Part shown: one piece after another, positions 22,441 to 36,075 of the stretch
Numbering within the stretch: position 1 is the stretch's first letter
Layout of the letters: each line of letters opens with the position of its first letter
Source of the DNA: Ashinkailepas kermadecensis
Lineage: Eukaryota; Arthropoda; Thecostraca; Neolepadidae
Reading direction: 5' to 3'
Length of the DNA: 64,000 nt
NCBI GenBank assembly: GCA_034440615.1
Contig: JAOTOM010005149.1
Span: 442,501-506,500 of the forward strand
The notes under the pieces: generated by a model
Told to the model about the DNA's origin: nothing
The model's input: only the letters and a program-made list of their open reading frames with translations
The model's database searches: none
Made by a program: the position numbers and the translations under genes

Positions 22441-23245
22441 ACCACCATGAAACCATTGCAGTGAATCCAGATCTTCAGAACCACTTCCAATAGATCCAGG
22501 GATCATATTCTGGCGGTATCTCCACACGGGGATGACAAAAAGTGCATGACGGCAGCAAGTAAAAGAGAAAGTTATACCACATTATGTATAATTTAGGACA
22601 GCGTGAAACCACCATGAAACAATCGCAGTGGCTCCAGATTATCAGGACCTCTTCCAATAGATCCAGGGATCATATTATGGCGGCATTTATACATGGGGGT
22701 GCCAAAAAGTCCATGAAGGCAGCAAGTAAAAGAGAAAGTTATACCACATGATCTATACGCTAGGACAGCGTGAAACCACCATGATACAATCGAGGTGGCT
22801 CCAGATCATCAGAACCTCTTCCAATAGATCCTGGGATCATATTCTGACGGTATTTCCACATGGAGGTACCAAAAAGTGCATGACGGCAGAAAGCAAAAGA
22901 GATGGTTATATCACATGTATAGGTTAGGACAGCGTGAAACCACCATGAAACAATCGCAGTGGCTCCAGATCATCAGGATCTCTTCCCATAGATCCAGACA
23001 TCATATTCTGGCGGTATTTCCACTTAGAGATACCAAAATGTGCATGTCGACAGGAAGTGAAAGAGAATGGTATACCACATTATGTATACGCTCGGGCAGC
23101 GAGAAGCCACCATGAAACCATCGCAGTGGCTCCAGATCATCAGGACCTCTTCCCATAGATCCAGGGATCATTTTCTGACGGTATTTCCACATGGGGATGC
23201 CAAAACGTGCATGACGGCAGCAAGTAAAGGTGATGGTTATACGGG
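22441..23245 (+). repeat. 167-bp satellite, five units
   Basis: Units start at 22441, 22608, 22775, 22939 and 23106 (spacing 164-167 bp). Each begins accaccatgaaac and contains cagtggctccagatcatcagg and ggcggtatttccacatgggg. Homologous units lie inverted at about 26688-27171. Confidence 0.9.
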
Positions 23246-24479
23246 GATAAGGGAATTATTCCCATATAAGGAAGGTTCTGTAGATAGGAAATATTCGCAC
23301 ATAAGGTTATATAGATTTTAAGTATGGTAATCCTTTCAGCATACAAATTTTACAAACGACGAGGGACCATGCCGACATAAAAATATATGAGTCGATCGGT
23401 ATTAGGGATGGGAACCCAGCCCTGAACAGCAATGTAGCATCGTGGTTTTTATTCTGGTTTTGTGGCGCTGTAACCTGCAAATGGCAGTGTCGTGTATCCA
23501 AGCCACATGTTATGTCTATAGCAGCGCAGAACTTCACTAGTTTCGTTTGTCGGTTGCCTGGTGCCAGGCAAGATTAGCCACGTGCTGTTTTAGTGATAAG
23601 AAGGTGAATTTTGCCTGTTTGTGATTATGACGAAATGCCGTTCATGACAGCTTCATCGCTCTGACATATGGGCACATAGTACAATATAGGCAATGTTTTT
23701 TTTTAACTTTAAAGAGGTCACATTAAATGTCCTTGCTCTATCTTACCATGCTCCTTGCAGCCGTCCTTGAACATGTTGAACAATTCTCCATTATTCACCA
23801 GGATACGTTTGTGCATGCATTATTTTACCCAATCCACCCTTAACAAACCTACCCTGAGCCGTGTGGCACCATGTTCAAATCGATATAGCGGACATGCGTT
23901 AGCTTGTCTACGGTTATCACTCCCTACATGAAATCCAAAACGTCGAACATTATGGTCAGAATATAGCCCTATGTGTGGTGCCAGCATGTTACTGGATTGC
24001 GCCAAATATTTAGCGAAAAATACAAATAGGCTCCGATACTATATGTAACTACGAGACAAAAGTAAGAGAGACAAAACATAAACTTCAGCATCAATTTCCA
24101 ACCACAAAATAGAATGTTACTATACGAAAATAGATCGGAGCTTTTACTTGTAGCGCATGACGTATAGCAAGACTTAACGTGTGACTGCATTGTGCAGAAA
24201 CTTCACCACTGCTGAACTGATTAAACCGAGGTGCTTTGGATGTGCGCACATATACTCAGTCAAACATGAGCAATTCTTCCCTTGAAAGTTCGGAAAGATG
24301 ATCTGGTGGTCGCTCAAATATAAAAAGCAGTTACTTCGCACAGCAAGAGCTTTCTATCCCAAGATATAAAGGGATATTCCGACACCGCGTGAGTAAATCA
24401 GAACCAACTCGTAATGCACGCGAACTGCACAGGCAATCACTAGAGGCAGGATATAATTCAATTATGGGTAACCAGTTCT
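23246..24479. other. No gene recognised
   Basis: Sequence inside the foldback-like structure. No transposase-like frame or other domain is visible in any frame. Confidence 0.45.
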
Positions 24480-25715
24480 CGTAGGTGAAATGTACATTTC
24501 CGGTAACCGGACACATGTACATAAAGAAAAAATACGTATGGCAGATGTACGTACATAAATATATGTAAGCAAATGTACGAAACGAAAATGTACGTGAACG
24601 TAAAAGTATGTAAACGCAAATGCATGCAAACGTAACTATACGTATGATCCAATGTACGCACTTTTACCCATATTTACCTTTGCGTTTATGTACATTTGGG
24701 TAGGTACATATACCATACGTGCATTTTCTGTAATGTGCATTTCCTCTTACGTGCATTTACCATGAGTACATTTATCATATGCATTTTGTGCTAAGGTATA
24801 TCTGTGCTTACGTACATTTACCATACTTACTTTTCTGCACATGTACATTTGCTTACATGCATTTGCACCTTTGATGCACACATACACATGTTCATGCACA
24901 CATGCATGCACATTTGAAACACGTACATTTGAAGCACGTTCATTTGAAACACGTACTTTTGAAACACGTACATTTGAAACCCGTATAGTTGAAACGCGTA
25001 CATTTGGTTACGTGCATTTGCTTAAGTACATCTGTCGTATGTACACTTACATTTGGGCTACGTAAATTTGCATTTACACATCACATTTGCTCTCACGTGC
25101 TTTTGCGTTTAAGTACATTTGCGCTTACGTACCTTTACACTTATGTACATTTGCTATGTGAACGTATTTCCGTTTACGTGCGTTTGCGCATACATGCATT
25201 TGAGCTTACGTACTTTTGCGCTTACGTACATTTCTGCTTATGTACATTTGCGCATACGTACATTTTCGCTTACGTAATTTTGCGCTTACATACATTTGCG
25301 CTTACGTACATTTTAACTTACATACATTTGCGCATACGTACATTCGCGCTTACGTACATGTGCTTGCGTACTTTTGCGCTTACGTACTTTTGCGCTGACG
25401 CACTTTTGCGCTTATGTACTTTTGCGCTTACGTATATTTGCCCCTACGTACATTTGCGCATACGTACATATGCCCTTACGTGCATTTGCGCTTACGTACT
25501 TTTGTGCTTACATACATTTGCGCTTGCGTACATTTTCACTTACGTACATTTACGCATACGTACATTTGCGCTTAGGTGAATTTGCTTATGTACTTTTGCC
25601 ATAAGCGCATTTGCTCTTATGTACATCTGCCATGCGTACTTTTGCGCGTACGTACATTTGCTTACGTATATCTGCCATACGTACATTCGTCCTTACCTAC
25701 ATTTCTCCTAGACTC
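24480..25715. repeat. Degenerate ~18-bp minisatellite (cgcttacgtacatttg) with a strand switch
   Basis: From about 24660 to 25715 units read tacatttgcgcttacg. From about 24480 to 24655 they read in the opposite sense (gcaaatgtacg, gtaaacgcaaatg). The repeated-peptide frame (Ala-Tyr-Val-His-type) is an artefact. Confidence 0.8.
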
Positions 25716-26687
25716 ACATTCCCATGCGCGGCACCCTCACGGCTTCGTGGCGCGAACCGGCGACTTAGACGCGCCACAGACCCTGCGCTTTCTTCGTTCC
25801 TTTCCCAGACAGCTGATCAATGGCGTCACCAGCGTATGACTAGGCGGCATATTGCAGGCGAACAAATGCCAATATTGCGTGAGTAACACAGTGCAATGAA
25901 CATTGTCAGCTAACCGTGAAATCGAATACAAATAGGTCTGAACAGTATGTTCGTGCTCCGCATCCGCCACTGCGCAGCATATGTTTCCCACGGGACGAAG
26001 GCCAGGGTTGCCGAGCTCTGGAAAGCTAACAGTGCCGGCACGCGGGCACGCTTCTTGCTGTAGCTGCTGTTGCTGTGCTTGTGCTCTTTCCATTGCCGTA
26101 AAGTGGAACGTTATATCTATGTGTGCTTGGCCGTTAGGTGGTGGGCCCCTTATTCGTGTTTTATTCTTGTTTATTACCTTTTTTATCGTGTTATCCCTTA
26201 TTCGTGTGTATTCGTGTTCAGTCGTGTTACACACCTACCGCCCGCATATGCGCATGAGTGTTCTTCATGCTTGCGGTGTGCTCTGCGCATGACTCCATTA
26301 CATTGTGTATTGTGTACCTTGTATTCTGACCATTGCATGTCTGATGAGCCTATTTCGCGAAATATTGATCTACGTTTCCTTTTGATTTGAAGCGTGCCTC
26401 CAGAAGGAATGGGAAGTGCTGTAATTCAAACTGGATATATCATCACATAATATTTATGCTAGCATTGCATCTACGTGATTCGTACTGTGTTGCCCTGAAG
26501 ATGGTCAAGGCTGGTTGAAACGTCGACAAAGTAACATAACGCCGAATCATTATTTGCTCCACATCGATGCTGACTTCCCACACTATTTACATTACACCAG
26601 CCGTATTAATCATTGCAACGCTTGTAAATATTTTATATCATGCTACTAATCATCACAGGCCATGCGTTCGTTCAAAGAATAATCGTG
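25716..26687. other. No gene recognised; hammerhead-like core near 26494
   Basis: No coding domain is seen. The segment ctgaagatggtcaaggctgg followed by ttgaaacgtcgac (about 26494-26526) has the CTGANGA and GAAA boxes with the spacing seen in 3' regions of Penelope-like elements. The intervening stem pairs poorly. Confidence 0.3.
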
Positions 26688-27171
26688 TCACACCTTTTTA
26701 CTTCCTTCTTGCCGTCGTACACTTTTTGGGGTCTGGTATTTTTGGTATCACTATCTATCTACCGCCAGAATATGATCCCTGGATCTATTGGAAGAGATTC
26801 TTATGATCTGGAGCCACTACGATGGTTTCATGATGGTTTCTCATTGCCGTAACGTATACATGATATAGCCTTCTCTTTTACTTGCTGCCGTCATGCACTT
26901 TTTGGCATCCCCATGTGGAAATACCGCCAGAAAATGGTCCTTGGATCTATTGGAAGAGGCCCTGATGATCTGGAGCCACTTCGATTGCTTCATCGTGGTT
27001 TCACGCCGTCCTAATGTATGCATAATGTGGTACAACCTTCTCTTTTACTTTCTGCCGTCATGCACTTTTTGGTATCCACATGTGGAAATACCGCCAGAAA
27101 ACGATCCCTGGATCCATTGGAAGAGACCCTGATGATCTGGAGCCACTGCGAAGGTTTCATGGTGCTTTCAT
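26688..27171 (-). repeat. 167-bp satellite, about three inverted units
   Basis: Reverse-oriented copies of the units at 22441-23245, spaced about 166 bp (for example ggtttcatg-type ends near 26825, 26990 and 27155). Confidence 0.85.
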
Positions 27172-27700
27172 ATGTAATGTTGTAAAACCGTCCGGCTTCC
27201 CGATGGACGAATAAGCCGTATCACTGTGACTGTGACGTTGTCAAAACGTTGCATCCATATACAGTTGTATATTTAAATAGTGCGACATTCCTTCCCTATA
27301 TGCGGCACATTCGGTTACATATCTAGTGTAAACAACGCTACAACAGAAAGTAAAAGATTACCGGTACCTACATCATCCATGAACGCAGAGATGCATGCTT
27401 GCTACTCTTTGTAATGCTGGTGCAACACCATCTAAACACAAATATTTTGATTTCCCTTCAAATGCTTACCAAAAACGGATAGATACCCATTCACTCACCG
27501 AAGCTAAAGAGGGCACACCTCTGAAAGAGCCAAATGTCGCTCCATATATTAGAGTGCAACAAAACGACACCCACAAATAGGAGTTCAACAAAGGGAACAC
27601 CTATGTATGTATATAGGTATTTGGTTTTGTCAATGCAACAGTAATAATGTTGTTTAATACAACGAAGAATGGCTCTTAGATGCTCCTCGGTTTTAGACAT

Positions 27701-27923
27701 TGCGTGTAAAGAAAGCATACGACCTTCAATATACCAGGAGGTGCTGAGTTGACATTAAAAGTAACGTTAAGGAACGTTAAGTAACTTTATTACTCTTTTT
27801 ATTTATTTTATTTTTTTATTTTTTTTTTATAACCGAGTAATAAAGTATAATCCTTAACGTTACTTTTAATGTCAACTCAGCACCTCCTGGTATATTGAAG
27901 GTCGTATGCTTTCTTTACACGCA
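27701..27923. repeat. Perfect hairpin: 72-bp arms around an AT-rich loop
   Basis: 27701-27772 and 27852-27923 are exact reverse complements (outer end tgcgtgtaaagaaagcatac). Pairing continues imperfectly inwards (taactttattactc/gagtaataaagt) around a T-rich loop. The identity of the arms suggests very recent origin or a MITE-like hairpin element. It is nested within the right side of the foldback-like structure. Confidence 0.9.
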
Positions 27924-28016
27924 AAGTAATAATGTTGCTTTGACAGATAACATTGCATTAGGAACTCGGGGACAAGCTTCATTAAATTAACTGAAACTGG
28001 ACAAAACGCCCAATTG

Positions 28017-28423
28017 GAACCTGAAAAAAAAACACCAGACCACACTTGGCAGCACATTCACACCGGGTGCGATGCGACAATAACCGCACACTACTGCCAC
28101 CTGTTGACAGCAAGCGGAGACACAGCCGTACGATTTCGCCGCCAGGGTTTCGCTGGCTCCTCTAGCGGACAACCGACAAACTATTGTTGTACTTTATGAT
28201 CCTTGGACCTAAATTAACTTTTGTACGTTATTGAACTTTAACGCTTCCTCTGAAGCCAGTTTTGTACGTTGTGATCGTTGTACGTTATGGACTTTGTACA
28301 TTATGAACGCGCCCTATCCAATGCATTTTGGACTTTATTTCGATTTTGTACGTTATGAATCTTGGACGTTGTGAGCTTTGTACGTTATGAACTTTGGTAT
28401 TAAATGAACCTTGTACGTTATGA
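28017..28423 (-). repeat. Right outer arm of the foldback-like structure
   Basis: Reverse complement of 21848-22245, with the same cataacgtacaaag motifs and the same inner caacaggtggcag segment. Divergence is moderate, so the arms have been separate for some time. Confidence 0.85.
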
Positions 28424-30445
28424 TATGGCCTCCTGTATTTCAAACCTGTTTTAACTGATCTGAAATAAAACGCCAGAAAACAAGCCTTGCTTCAGTGTTT
28501 TATCACACTTGGGTTGTGACATGAAATAGGAAAGGTCCACTTGTCGACTGGTAGAAACCAGTTCAATAATAATGAAAGGTGCACGCAACTAACCGAACTT
28601 ACCTCCCAGCGGGCTGAAAGGAGCAGGGGTCGTGGAGTTGTGAAGCAAACCAATTATACCTAGGGACGCAATTAGACTAGCACATAAAGTGCGGCGCAAT
28701 CTTGGAAGGTGTGAAATATTCTTGGGCAATAATAAAATAAAATAAAATATCCGCAAGAGAACCACGGAGGACTTTCATCGCTTGAGCTATCAATTAACAG
28801 CGGTTAATGCATTATAACAACAAAACAACTAGGCTAACGTCACAGACCATGACTACAGTCACACGCCATGTGTCGTAACGAAATCTTAGCATTCACTGAC
28901 CTTCAAGTGAGCACCTTAAAATCCGTTAATCCTAGACATGGGCTTCAATCTCAAGACAGCAGTTTGGAGGACACGGACCATATTCCTGAAGGCAGATCAT
29001 TTAAGCCATCCAAAAGACTATTGCTTTCGAAAGATTTATTAAAACATCATTAATGAGGAATAACGTCATAATCACAATGGCGGCAGAATATCAGCCGTGA
29101 AGAGAACAGAGAGGAGCGAGTGCTATGTGCTGATCCAGCGGAAGGGTCACATGCACGGTTGTTGTTGTGAGTGTTGCGATTGATGTGCTCAAAAGATAAC
29201 AAGCACGTCATTGCGAAGAAGAACATTGAACAATTCGAAATGCGTAATTTCCAGAGATACTCCTAAGTATCTCGTTCCGCACATTGCATCATTTTCCATG
29301 AAAGCTGCAATCTGACCGGCTTTGGCGTGGTTGTTAGCACATCGGAATATAAAGTTGTTGTTCATAGGCAGAATCCGACACCATACACATTGATTATTTT
29401 CCATGTTGACATTAATGAGAAGTGCAGAGCTTTCGTTCTAACATGTGACAGGCGTGCATCAGGGTAGTTCGACGATTTAGCACCAGACCAGAATGGTGCT
29501 GTCTGAAAAAAATCCAAAATATAAAAGCACCAAGAAGATTTATAGGCGAAACCTCCAGTAATTGCTTTTTTCTGTATATAGTTACACGCAGAGCGGGTAG
29601 GGTAGCGTAGAGATGTGACAGCTGACAGCTGAACTGATTCTCTGGAGATTTTCTTGAGATTCTCACGTGTATACGCGGGTTTTCAGCCGGACCTATTCAA
29701 CTGTCCATGCCCGACTCCCACCGACTGCTGGTGATCGTGAAGTGCTGTCGATAATACTGGCGCTACAGCCCATTATCATCTTCGTGGGTCTGGCGCATTT
29801 CAGTTAAATGTAGCGAGGCAGCCTGTTGTCGAAGTTTCTGCACACATTCGATACTTCAAGTGGGAACCCTCTGCTTTGCATACTTTTAGAACGGATGAAA
29901 TATCCAGGCTCCCACTTCAAAACAAGTGGAAACTCACCATTTCATTCCAATCCCAGGGCTGCGTCGCTATGCCATGCTACGTCATCGATGACGTCTACAA
30001 CTGATCTCCCCCGCACGGCTTATGTGTGATTGCTTGACAAAAAAGCAATGATGCAGATGAGTCTCAGTATTACCAGGCATATGCAAACATCAAAGGAACC
30101 ATGGGATTGGCCATCCTAAACGGTTAGTATTGATATTCCTTCCATATACCTGTTTTGATGACAATCCGGTTCGTTGAATGCAGATTACTGCTGAGCGAGT
30201 TCAATTCATGCCAGAGACTTATCATACGAGAAACTGGACACATCTGGTTACCAAGTGATACGACGACATTACATACCAATACTGACCTGCCAAGATAGTA
30301 GGGCTTACTCTGCCGCCCGTTGATAAACGCACTTACGGGGGACCAGCTTTGCGACGTCAGATATCATATCTACCTTTCATAATTGCCTGTTTCGATCACA
30401 AATATCGACATTGTCTGTATTGACATAAAATACTGAAACGTCTTG
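28424..30445. other. No gene recognised
   Basis: Mixed AT-rich sequence. Short frames show no domains and no tandem array stands out. Confidence 0.4.
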
Positions 30446-30451
30446 GGAGCT

Positions 30452-30620
30452 GTTCTTTACCTGGTGTTCAACACATCTCCTCACATGCCAACTGGCAACA
30501 GGTATGAGGTCGCCAATACCTCAGGCGGACTGGCCGTGGACGAAGAGCAGCAACAGGCAGGAATCCAACCCACAACCTTTCGACTAGGAGACGGGCACCT
30601 TACCCATAGACCATTCGCCC
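30452..30620 (-). mobile_element. Diverged SINE with arginine-tRNA-like head
   Basis: On the minus strand the head reads GGTCTATGGGTAAGGTGCC...CGTCTCCTAGTCG...GTGGGTTGGATTC, closest to an arginine (CCU) tRNA. The body (ggtcgccaat...gccgtggacgaagagcagc on the plus strand) matches the bodies at 21238 and 59831. The 3' domain is eroded and no clean target duplication was found. Confidence 0.6.
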
Positions 30621-30947
30621 TCAAATACGACCTACAGGACAGCTTAGCACAATGTTCGAAAATGGTGGAGACATTTTATCGATTTATTGTGTCGCGCGTT
30701 TAATTGTACGCTTGAATTATTGACTACATACCTATATATATCAATGGCTGCCATGGTGAATTTCATCCGACTTCCGATCAGGAATATTACAGCAGATATT
30801 TAAGATAAGAGAAGATATGACCGATGCTTCTCAAGCCAAAGCCGAATAAATTAAACAAGATATGCAAGAAGAGGAAGGCCCCAATTCCACAAATTCCGCC
30901 ACCAGCTCCATTAAGTAGTCATCTGCATGAACCATAGAATGCTTAAT

Positions 30948-31000
30948 AAGTTAGTGATTTTGGCTTTAGGGCACGTCGACAATTATGGTCATATTGCGCT
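30948..31000 (-). mobile_element. Tail-only SINE fragment (53 bp) with target-site duplication
   Basis: Flanked by catagaatgcttaat (30933-30947) and catagaatgctgaat (31001-31015), a 14/15 match. On the minus strand it contains CAATATGACC...GTCGACGTGCCCTAAAGCC and ends in a taac-type tail. No tRNA head or body is present. Confidence 0.65.
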
Positions 31001-31289
31001 CATAGAATGCTGAATTAGTCAATGACGCACTTGCTATTGCTTGAGCATCCAAACTCTTCAAACACCCCATCTGGTGTGAAAGCTTCTCAAAAGTATGCGA
31101 AGTCACGGCTAGCATGCTCGAGGCATACAAGGTGGGAGTTGTTACCCGATCTCGAGCACCAGACGCGAACCGACGTCGCCAGCATTGCCTTGTACAAAGC
31201 GCTCGGCATACACCGATGTCCAGAAATACGTAACATTCTGTCGTCGGTATCTGCATGTCCGAGGTGTGGGCACGGATACATTGAGTAAG

Positions 31290-32250
31290 TGAAGGCTGAT
31301 CCGATGATGAAGCATATTCACACCATGCGCATAAACACAGCTGACGGCGGCTCAGCAGCGGCCGCGCCGAGACGCTGCCGCCGAATGGCAGCGGCGCCAG
31401 CTGACGGCACAGCTGGCCACTCACTGGGCGCCGGTGCGGCCGACAGGAACTGGGCCGACGCCGGCGCACCACGCAGAGCCGTATCACAGTTGGCCGCCGC
31501 TCGCCACTGCACGAGCGCCAGCCGGCCACGCCACATCCCGAACTTGAGCTGTGAACGCGACGCAGCCGCGACAGCCACTCGAGATGGGGTGCGTCGCCGG
31601 CCGCTCTACCCGGCACCGCACCGGTGTGTCCGACGTGGCGTGACGAGGCGACGGGGTGGGCGTGGAGTGGGTGGGGTCTTGGGACGGAGAGGCCACTCTC
31701 CAGCACCGCCGCCGGCCGCTCGGCCTGCCGATACACCGGTGTGCCCGACGGCGACGGGGTGGTGGTGGGGGCCGTGATGTGGGTAGTGGTGGGGGTGGGT
31801 GGGCATTGTTGGGACGGAGAGGCCACTCTCCATCACCGCCGCCGGTCCTGAGAACCGGCGCGGTCCCCTGGCGGCGGTGGCGCTCCGATCTGCACTGCCG
31901 AGGCTCCAAGCGCGGCCGGTGGTGGTGGCGCCGTGCCCGCCCGTCGCCGAGACAGCCCGAGCAGCCGGGATGACGGCCACGTCTCGATCGGCGAGCAGGC
32001 TCCGTCGAAACGCCACGGACACCGATCAGTGGACGAGCCGCCGCCTCTACAAACGCAGCTCGCAACATGTAACAGCCGATTGTAGGCGCATGCAGCACTG
32101 GGGTCGAGCCGGGCACATCTGCGCGCGGCACGGCAGACGGCGCCGCTCGGCGCGCTGCCCGCCAACTAATGCGGGCCCCAGGAGACATTGTTCAGTCCGT
32201 GGAAGTTCCGCTTGAGGGCGCCAGTGTCCGCCCACGGCGCGCTGAGGTGC
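31290..32250. repeat. GC- and CpG-rich block with a ~130-bp duplication
   Basis: The sequence gggacggagaggccactctc occurs at about 31682 and 31811 within a duplicated segment containing caccggtgtg and cgacggggtggg. All six frames are open over long distances, as expected for GC-rich DNA, so I make no gene call. It could be a CpG-island-like promoter region or contain an unrecognised exon. Confidence 0.4.
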
Positions 32251-32585
32251 GTGTCGTCCATGTCGCGCTCTAGCCGCTGCGAACGGAAACGCCTGCAGTC
32301 AGCGCACATTCCGTCAAATCAGCAGCCACAGAGTGGCGCGACCAACAGCCAGATTCGACGTGGCATCAAGGTGCACAGCAGCAGGATGTTAAACACAAGC
32401 CCACAGCGATGTACACACGAGCATGCACGCACAGTGAAACATAATTAGTCACAGTAAGTCAATAACAGCCGCAGAGGAGTCGGGGAAACAGGCACGGTCA
32501 GGCAGACATCCAACCAGCACGTGGCATACAGCGCAGTAACACGCACGTACGTGCACACAAGTACGCGCACATACGCATACACACA

Positions 32586-32790
32586 CAGAGGCGCAGCCAA
32601 CGGAGGGGGCGGGGTGCCCCGTCCCCATCCACCTTAGCACCCAAATATACATTACATGAAACGATACATTTTGGGACTTTCACCGCGCAAAACACCAAAT
32701 TTTCAGTGCGCTTCGGCCACCAGAAGCTTTCTTGTTTTATCGCATTTTTTTCGGTCGGGCCCCCTTAGGAAAACCCTGGCTGCGCCACTG
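32586..32790. mobile_element. hAT-like MITE (205 bp) with perfect 8-bp target duplication
   Basis: Ends CAGAGGCGCAGCCA (left) and TGGCTGCGCCACTG (right) are inverted repeats with one mismatch. They are flanked by tacacaca at 32578-32585 and 32791-32798. It has no coding capacity. The CAG-GGCGCAGCC end type and 8-bp duplication fit the hAT superfamily. The flanks lie in (ac)n sequence, so part of the duplication match could be chance. Confidence 0.65.
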
Positions 32791-32799
32791 TACACACAC

Positions 32800-33390
32800 A
32801 CATACCAATGCCAGAAACCATTCTGAAAAGATGCTAGTTAACAGCTGCCCAATGACTTGGGCGGTCATCTTAGTTTCCGTACAAAGGAAATTACTGTCTA
32901 AACTGAATTTATCTGAACACAATGCGACAACAAACCCAGTAATGCTTGCATTCGAATTGAAGCAATCAGTATCAGCATATTATAATCTACACCTCGGGTA
33001 AACGTCTCAATAACACATAACATTCCAGCAGTGTCGAGATCCATCATCAACGATCCCCTACATTTCTGCAGAGTCCAGATCCGAATCGCGATGTGGTGAT
33101 GCATTCATTTAACGTATTATCAATCGCCAGTAATCAACTAACCATACTGAATCAATTACTGACCGTTTTACTGAAAAAGCGTTGCAATGCGTAAATTGAA
33201 ATTGCGTAAATTGCAACTCTCGCATTCATTAGTAGCAAGTCGCAACGCATGTATTGCGGATGAAATTGCAAAACCCAGTAGCACATCACATACATTTAAT
33301 TTCCTTGACAATATATGGAATACGAAAAGAAGACAGTATACAACTGCCCTACAAACTGAAATTCACAGACACAACAGCGTTAATTACTAC
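32800..33390. other. No gene recognised
   Basis: AT-rich unique sequence with short frames and no domains. Confidence 0.4.
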
Positions 33391-34200
33391 ACACATGACG
33401 AGCCAGCTTCAGCGAGAACATGCGGGGCAGCCGGTAGCCTCGCGCAGAGGTAGCCGACAGCAGGCCCGGTCCCAGGTGACAAACTGCAGCCGCGTACAGA
33501 CGCGGCTGCGTCGGCCACAGCCGGCAGCTCGACCCGCCCTGCTGTCCGCTGTCGCAGCCACACCAGCACTGCGACCTCAGCCGGCAGCTCGATCCACCCA
33601 GCCGTCCGCCGGCCGGCGTCGCAGCCACACCAGCACTGTGCGCCAAGCACTGCCAGGCTGGCCGGTGGCGTCAGCTGCCGACAGAAACCTCCAGCTGGCC
33701 AGTCCGGCCGGCCGGAGACTGAGACAACCACTCACACGTCGACCTTCACGGCGGCCAGCGTGACGGCTCTGCAGGCGACAGGGCAGCCGGAACGCTGAAA
33801 CACCACGTGCAGGTAGGTGTACGAGGCAGGACATGACGACAGATACGACAACGCAGGACGGCCGGTCGCCAGAGACGGCGCCGCGAGCAGGCATCACTTG
33901 CCTGAAGCCGACAAAGGCCCTGCAGAGGCTACGTCTCCACCGGCGAGATGCTGTTGGCGCTGTAATCGACAAACAGAGTTGCGTCACTGACCGGCATCGA
34001 CGGCTGGCGTCACTGATCAGATCGTTCGGCAACGCCACCGACCAGCGCCAGAACAGGCAAGCACAGCTGATCACCGGAGACTGGGAAGGGCGCAGACAGA
34101 CACGTGAACACTGCCTTGGCGGTGTCGGACAGTGGTCCACGCCGGCCATCAGCCACATAGCCGGAGCTACGACTGCTGCACGCGGCCGGTAGCGAATGCC
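33391..34200. repeat. GC-rich block with degenerate ~70-bp repeats
   Basis: cagccggcagctcga-ccc and cgcagccacaccagcactg recur at about 33518-33570 and 33580-33635. Open frames occur on both strands without any recognisable domain. Confidence 0.4.
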
Positions 34201-34221
34201 CAGCGGCGCGCTCACCTGCCG

Positions 34222-34550
34222 GTAACGGCAACGGCTCCGAACACCGCTGCCGCCCGCACTGGCATCATTTCCTCACTGGCTGGCAACGGCTCCGAACACC
34301 ACTGCCGCCCGCACTGGCATCATTGCCTACTGGTTGGCAACGGCTCCGAATACCACTGCTGCCCGCACTGGCATCATTGCCTTATTGGCTGGCAACGGCT
34401 CCGAATACCGCTGCCGCCGGCACTGGCATCATTGCCTTATTGGCTGGCAACGGCTCCGAATACCACTGCCGCCCGCACTGGCATCATTGCCTCACTGGCT
34501 GGCAACGGCTCCGAATACCACTGCCGCCCGCACTGGCACAAGTGCTTCAT
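34222..34550. repeat. 55-bp tandem repeat, six copies
   Basis: Units contain tggcaacggctccgaatacc and actgccgcccgcactggcat, with starts about every 54-55 bp from 34259 to 34533. Confidence 0.9.
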
Positions 34551-34857
34551 TGGCAAGGCGGTGGACAACAGTCGGCCGAGTCGACAGCTGGATATTTTCA
34601 CCGAATAAACAAGGCTGTCAATCATCTAGCGGCACACAGTGCCATTGGACCAGCTCTGGACATTGCCGGATACTGCCCAGTGGTCATTGCGCCGGCTCAA
34701 TGATACTACCATTTCGGACAATGACATTTGATTGATGGATTTCGTGTATCAACAAAAGTTGATTGAAAGTTCGAGTTAATTTAGCCGCCGAGAAACCGAA
34801 GACCAAGAAACATACAAGAAGTAAGGAACCGTCTTGGATATTTTCGCCTAGGGCAAC

Positions 34858-34858
34858 C

Positions 34859-34943
<85 letters not shown>
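34858..34943. repeat. (TA)n microsatellite
   Basis: About 85 bp of pure TA directly before the CAGA array. Confidence 0.98.
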
Positions 34944-34947
<4 letters not shown>

Positions 34948-34977
34948 TAAAGATGAGATAAGATACAGATATATAGA

Positions 34978-36075
<1,098 letters not shown>

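Larger units (their letters stand above)
21848..28423. mobile_element. 6.6-kb foldback-like inverted-repeat structure
   Basis: The outer arms 21848-22245 and 28017-28423 are inverted copies of about 400 bp. Inside them, blocks of a 167-bp satellite at 22441-23245 and about 26688-27171 are also in inverted orientation. The middle holds a minisatellite (24480-25715) that switches strand near 24660. Drosophila Foldback elements have this general plan: long inverted ends with internal repeats. No transposase frame was found between the arms, and no clear target duplication at the ends (left flank ggagcat, right flank tatggcc). Origin by another inversion or duplication is possible. Confidence 0.65.

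Noticed and set aside
24989..25579. 196-codon Ala-Tyr-Val-His-type frame
   Set aside because: Repeat peptide of the tacatttgcgcttacg minisatellite.
31318..31578. 86-codon minus frame resembling a mitochondrial leader (MWRGRLALVQW)
   Set aside because: Lies in a CpG-rich block open in all frames. No downstream exon or domain supports it.
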